From assembly GCF_963676665.1 (NCBI RefSeq), contig NZ_OY781371.1:1-64000 (forward strand): 64,000 bases of DNA, read 5' to 3'. A program made the position numbers and the translations under genes. Under the pieces are notes generated by a model that saw only the letters and a list, made by a program, of their open reading frames with translations, was not told where the DNA came from and did no database searches. This stretch comes from an uncultured Tolumonas sp. GTDB taxonomy: Bacteria; Pseudomonadota; Gammaproteobacteria; Enterobacterales; Aeromonadaceae. Numbering within the stretch: position 1 is the stretch's first letter; every line of letters starts with the position of its first letter. Shown piece by piece: positions 58,811 through 64,000 of this stretch.

Positions 58811-60117
58811 CAGTTATTGCTCCCGTCCATTATCTGGATAAACGCTTCATCACGCAGTTCATCAATCCAGGTTTGCGCTTCTTCCGCAAAACGACGGTTG
58901 TAGATCAGTTGATACGCGCGGTTTTCCAATGCTTCTGGTGTGTTCGCTAAACTACGACGCCCTTCGACCTGAACAATATGCCAGCCGTGCATGGTTTTAA
59001 ATGGTTGGCTAAATTGGCCAATCGGTAATTTTTTCACCATATCGCGGAATTCTGGTACATACATATCCGGATTAGCCCAACCCAATTCACCGCCTTTAGT
59101 GGCAGAACCCGGGTCGTCAGAATATTTTTCGGCTAATTTCGCAAAAGAGGCCTTACCGGATTGAATGTCATGCAGGAACCCTTTCAGCATCTGTTCTGCT
59201 TTTTCATCACTCAGGATGACTGACGTTTTGATCAGAATATGGCGGGCATTGGCTTCCTGTAGTTCAATGGCTTGTTGTCCTTGCACATCTTTAACATGGA
59301 TAATATGCAAACCAGCACCAGAACGTAATGGACCAATAAATTGGTCTTTGTGGGCGCCATTAACTGCTTCAGCCATCAATGACGGCATTTCTTCTACCGT
59401 CATCCAGCCCCAGTCTCCGCCGTCTAATGCTTTATTATCTGAGCTTTCGGCAACGGCAATCTGGTGGAAATCAGCACCTTTTTTCAGTTGTTGTAACAAT
59501 TGCTTGGCTTTTTCGGCTACACGTTGTTGTTCTGCCCGATCGGCATCAGACGGTAAACTCAGCAATATGTGTTCAATATGAAAACGTTGCCCTTTACTGC
59601 CTTGTTCACTGATCAGCTTAGCCAGTTGTTTGACTTCCTGATCAGTGATGTTGATCCGCTGACGTAATTGATTGCGGCGAACTTCCGAAATCAACATCTC
59701 TTTACGTACGGTTTCCCGAAACTCGGCTGGAGTTAAACCTTCGCGTTCAGCCTGAGCTTGCATGCTAGCGACGGTCTGGCCTTTTTCTGCCGCAACGGAA
59801 GCCAGTGCCTGATCCAGTTGTGTATCACCGATCCGTAACCCTTGACGCTCAGCTTGTTGCAGGATCAGACTGTCTTCAATCAAACGATCTAAAACTTGTT
59901 TATGCAGTTGACTATAGGGCGGCAAACTTTGGTGCTGTTCGGCCGCATCGGTTTGCACTTTATGTATCAATCGATCCAGTTCGCTTTGCAACACTACGTC
60001 TTTATTCACAATCGCAATCACGTTATCGAGTGATTGAGTAACAGCCTGAGCGCATAGTGGCAGGGCGAACAACACGCCAGCCAATAACCATTTCGGTGAA
60101 AGTTGTTTTAACTGCAT
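58810..60117 (-). CDS. surA: Periplasmic chaperone SurA
   Basis: 435 residues. Signal peptide ending LPLCAQA, N-terminal chaperone region with [19 protein letters not shown], then two parvulin domains (about 173-275 and 285-385; the second contains [19 protein letters not shown]). Escorts outer-membrane proteins, including LptD encoded just upstream (14-bp gap). Confidence 0.96.
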   Translation of the reverse strand: MQLKQLSPKWLLAGVLFALPLCAQAVTQSLDNVIAIVNKDVVLQSELDRLIHKVQTDAAEQHQSLPPYSQLHKQVLDRLIEDSLILQQAERQGLRIGDTQLDQALASVAAEKGQTVASMQAQAEREGLTPAEFRETVRKEMLISEVRRNQLRQRINITDQEVKQLAKLISEQGSKGQRFHIEHILLSLPSDADRAEQQRVAEKAKQLLQQLKKGADFHQIAVAESSDNKALDGGDWGWMTVEEMPSLMAEAVNGAHKDQFIGPLRSGAGLHIIHVKDVQGQQAIELQEANARHILIKTSVILSDEKAEQMLKGFLHDIQSGKASFAKLAEKYSDDPGSATKGGELGWANPDMYVPEFRDMVKKLPIGQFSQPFKTMHGWHIVQVEGRRSLANTPEALENRAYQLIYNRRFAEEAQTWIDELRDEAFIQIMDGSNN

Positions 60118-60131
60118 GAAAGATACCTTGC

Positions 60132-62501
60132 TTAATCGTTCAGGTTAAATGGTCGGGAATAAGGTAATAATCGGGTATTCAGATTGTATTTCGGTCCGTT
60201 GCCGACACTGCCCAGTCCTTTAAATTCGAATTGCAAACCGTATGAGGTTTCCGGTTTAGCCGTTAGTGTGGTGTTATCCGGTGCATTATGCCGTTCAAAG
60301 GTGAAATTTACAGCCCAGCAACAAGAATCATAACGAGCACCTAACAGATTATCGATATTCTGACCTGTTTGAGTATCACGATAATGGGCACCAATTAATT
60401 GCCAATCACGGTTAATTGGTAATTTCACAACCGCTCCAGCTTGACTGATATCGCGGCGATTATCAGAGGTATCAACCACGAAATTTTCTTTGCTGACAAA
60501 ACGATAGTTTAATTGGGTCGTATATTTTTGCTGCTGATATTCGACCGCCCCATTTCCCGACGACACTTTTTTGGTTTGGGTGTTGTATTCTGTACCGGTA
60601 TGCATGTACCAGTCATCGGTTGGGTGGGCATCAGCACGCACGGATAGTAATGAGCGAGAGTTGGTTTGTTTGGTATCGTTTGGTAACAACGTGACTTGTG
60701 GTGCTACCAGATCATAAGATTGACCAAGCGTAAACCGCAGACGTTCGGTGTTTTCACTATCAAACAGACGTGTGGTCGCACCGTAGCTAACCCGGTTGGC
60801 ATCGCTGATCCGATCTAAACCAGCAAAACGGCGATCACTGAACAGATTGTAATAATCAGACTGCATGTTGGTGGTGTCATACAGCCCGATATTATTCTGA
60901 TTCTTATACGGGATGTATAAATACTGAACTTCGGGTTCTAATGTCTGGGTAAACGGCTGATCATTATACGAAGTCTTACGATCGAAGCTCATGCCACCAT
61001 GCACACGGGCTTCTGGTAATGTCCGATTGACGCTTGAGGCTAGGTTATTCAGGCCTAAAGTATTGCTGTAATACGATGACATATCATCAGGAATATCCTG
61101 CTGATAATACGTAGCCATCAATTTGCCCTCGGCTTCCAGTGAATAACCCGGTGCTTGTAATATCGGCACTGAAACAGCGGGCTCAGCATGCAGCCGTTGT
61201 CCGGTGTAGGCTTTATATTGTTCCGAATTGTTTCCGAAATTAGAGGCTTCAGAATTAAAGCTAAAACTGTATTTATCAGCAGTGTAATACTGGTTGTAGC
61301 TTACCTGCGGTAACAACTGATGTGGTGCTGGCGTGTTAGGCAGCAAGATCTGGTAATCACGCACTTCAGTGGTCAGATTCCAGTCTTTTTGATAATAACC
61401 GGCCGTAGTTGATTGCAATAACTGGTTATCAACAATCTGACCAACAGGTGGATGTAATTCGTTGAAATAGTTGTAGTCATTGGCATCAACTCGGGTGTAA
61501 TCAAGATTCCAGCGCAGATCACCGTTTTGAAAACGGGAACCATGCCGGATATTTGCCAACCAGCGTGGATTTAATTCGTCACTACTAACTTTGCGATCGT
61601 TAGCCATGTATTCGGTATAAATCGTGCCGCTTTGCTCGGGTTCTGGCATATAGCGGTATTCGATCTGTTCCATGGTGCCACGGTTTGACATGATACGAGG
61701 TGTCAGCGTCATGTCGTAATTCGGTGCAATATTCCAATAATAAGGAGTACTGACGTCAAAGCCATTACTGGAACTATTGGTAAAAGTTGGATACAGCAGA
61801 CCTGATTTACGTTGATCTTTTACCGGGAAGGTAATGTAAGGCGTATAAAATACCGGTACGCTTTTTAGCCACAGCGTAGCATTCCATGCCTCACCAAATA
61901 CTTCTTCTTGATTGACGTTCACTTCGCTGGCACTCAACCACCAGCTTTCTTGCCCGACTGGACAGGTCGTAAAACGTGCTTTATTCAGCGTCAGTTCTTT
62001 TTTCTGATTATCCAGATGAATATTTTCCGCTTCACCGCGCGCAGGGGAGCCATGCAGTTGATAGGTGGCATTATCAATCTGTGATTCTTTAGTATTTAAA
62101 TTTGTTGTCAGCTGATCCGGACTTTTAAGCGTTACCTGACCGTCGCGATAGAAAATATTGCCATGCGCCATGACTTGGCGGCTGACTTGATCCAGCTCGG
62201 TATAATCGGAACTGAAATATTTATTGCCCTGATTGACCTGCACACCACCTTGATAGATTGCTTTACCATTTTGTGTTGCATTCAATTGATCAGCAGAGAC
62301 TTCAACCGGCGTGGTTCGGCTGTACTCGGTTGTCGTTGCGGGTGGAACATCGCTGTAGCAACGTTCATCGAAAACACCGGCGCGGAGATTTGGCGGTACA
62401 TTAACACTGTTACCTGCCGCCTGGCTTGGATGCGGTACGAATGCAAAGCCGGCAGAAACAGAAAAAAGTGCCACAGTAATAGCGTTGATGCGAAACACCA
62501 T
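60132..62501 (-). CDS. lptD: LPS-assembly protein LptD
   Basis: 789 residues. Signal peptide (MVFRINAITVALFSVSAGFA, cleaved after the Ala-rich SQAA), a periplasmic OstA-type domain (about 60-230) followed by a large beta-barrel. Four cysteines at 48, 180, 727 and 728 match the disulfide plan of E. coli LptD (one, one, then an adjacent pair). Inserts LPS into the outer leaflet with LptE. First gene of the series; divergent from amgK across 140 bp. Confidence 0.96.
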   Translation of the reverse strand: MVFRINAITVALFSVSAGFAFVPHPSQAAGNSVNVPPNLRAGVFDERCYSDVPPATTTEYSRTTPVEVSADQLNATQNGKAIYQGGVQVNQGNKYFSSDYTELDQVSRQVMAHGNIFYRDGQVTLKSPDQLTTNLNTKESQIDNATYQLHGSPARGEAENIHLDNQKKELTLNKARFTTCPVGQESWWLSASEVNVNQEEVFGEAWNATLWLKSVPVFYTPYITFPVKDQRKSGLLYPTFTNSSSNGFDVSTPYYWNIAPNYDMTLTPRIMSNRGTMEQIEYRYMPEPEQSGTIYTEYMANDRKVSSDELNPRWLANIRHGSRFQNGDLRWNLDYTRVDANDYNYFNELHPPVGQIVDNQLLQSTTAGYYQKDWNLTTEVRDYQILLPNTPAPHQLLPQVSYNQYYTADKYSFSFNSEASNFGNNSEQYKAYTGQRLHAEPAVSVPILQAPGYSLEAEGKLMATYYQQDIPDDMSSYYSNTLGLNNLASSVNRTLPEARVHGGMSFDRKTSYNDQPFTQTLEPEVQYLYIPYKNQNNIGLYDTTNMQSDYYNLFSDRRFAGLDRISDANRVSYGATTRLFDSENTERLRFTLGQSYDLVAPQVTLLPNDTKQTNSRSLLSVRADAHPTDDWYMHTGTEYNTQTKKVSSGNGAVEYQQQKYTTQLNYRFVSKENFVVDTSDNRRDISQAGAVVKLPINRDWQLIGAHYRDTQTGQNIDNLLGARYDSCCWAVNFTFERHNAPDNTTLTAKPETSYGLQFEFKGLGSVGNGPKYNLNTRLLPYSRPFNLND

Positions 62502-62641
62502 TGGTAATCAGATCCCCTGGCAACTGACGAAGCACTTGGAGCCTTTCGGCGGTTGTGCTTTCACGGTCATTCTTTTATGGTAGCGGGCTATGATAAAGCA
62601 TTATTCCGATAACGGCTAACACCGAGTAAGAGCCTGCCAGC

Positions 62642-64000
<1,359 letters not shown>

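Overview
The window looks like a chromosomal segment of a facultatively anaerobic gammaproteobacterium, most likely of the Aeromonadales (Tolumonas or a close relative). This is inferred from gene order, protein similarity recalled from known families and moderate GC content; no database search was possible. Almost all genes are intact, closely packed housekeeping genes. The accessory material is concentrated at the left end (1-7737), with a small patch around 15.4-16.9 kb.

Region by region. 1-7099: 3' part of a giant type I-secreted adhesin, made of sixteen near-identical 306-bp tandem repeats, two diverged cadherin-like domains, RTX calcium-binding repeats, a von Willebrand A domain and a C-terminal secretion domain. 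The frame is broken in the twelfth repeat. It is followed by an unrecognised acidic 192-residue protein. 8109-13422: peptide-type ABC importer (fused double ATPase, binding protein, two permeases). 13493-16886: DUF1189 membrane protein, an AEC-family permease, an IS200-like insertion sequence and a minimal arsR-arsC pair. 16953-21606: dxs-ispA-xseB, divergent from thiI. 21815-23711: manA facing msrA. 23757-25006: rpsF-rpsR-rplI with a recognisable leader but no priB. 25080-28123: queE, a second AEC permease, a YjfB-like small protein and guaC. 28234-31516: frdABCD fumarate reductase (minus strand). 31861-34465: psd and rsgA, divergent from orn. 34569-34952: four identical tRNA-Gly(GCC) genes, then a prohibitin-like SPFH protein.

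35965-49445 holds the conserved queG / nnrD-tsaE-amiB-mutL-miaA-hfq-hflX-hflK-hflC / purA neighbourhood. The queG side carries an extra ROK sugar kinase gene, and queG plus the kinase show three apparent frameshifts within about 450 bp. 49522-52739: ispB, divergent from rplU-rpmA-obg. 52785-55701: a FUSC-family membrane protein, the ThrE-like pair yjjP-yjjB, and folA. 55747-62501 (minus strand): lptD-surA-pdxA-rsmA-apaG-apaH. The window ends in amgK-murU (peptidoglycan recycling), read divergently from lptD.

Functional themes are envelope biogenesis (lptD, surA, psd, amiB, amgK-murU), isoprenoid and quinone precursors (dxs, ispA, ispB), anaerobic respiration (frd), tRNA modification (thiI, queE, queG, miaA, tsaE) and ribosome production and maturation. 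No CRISPR array, prophage or obvious defence island was seen. The most unusual signals are the adhesin repeat array with its clustered indels and templated insertion, the unknown gene behind it, and the triple frameshift in queG/ROK kinase.
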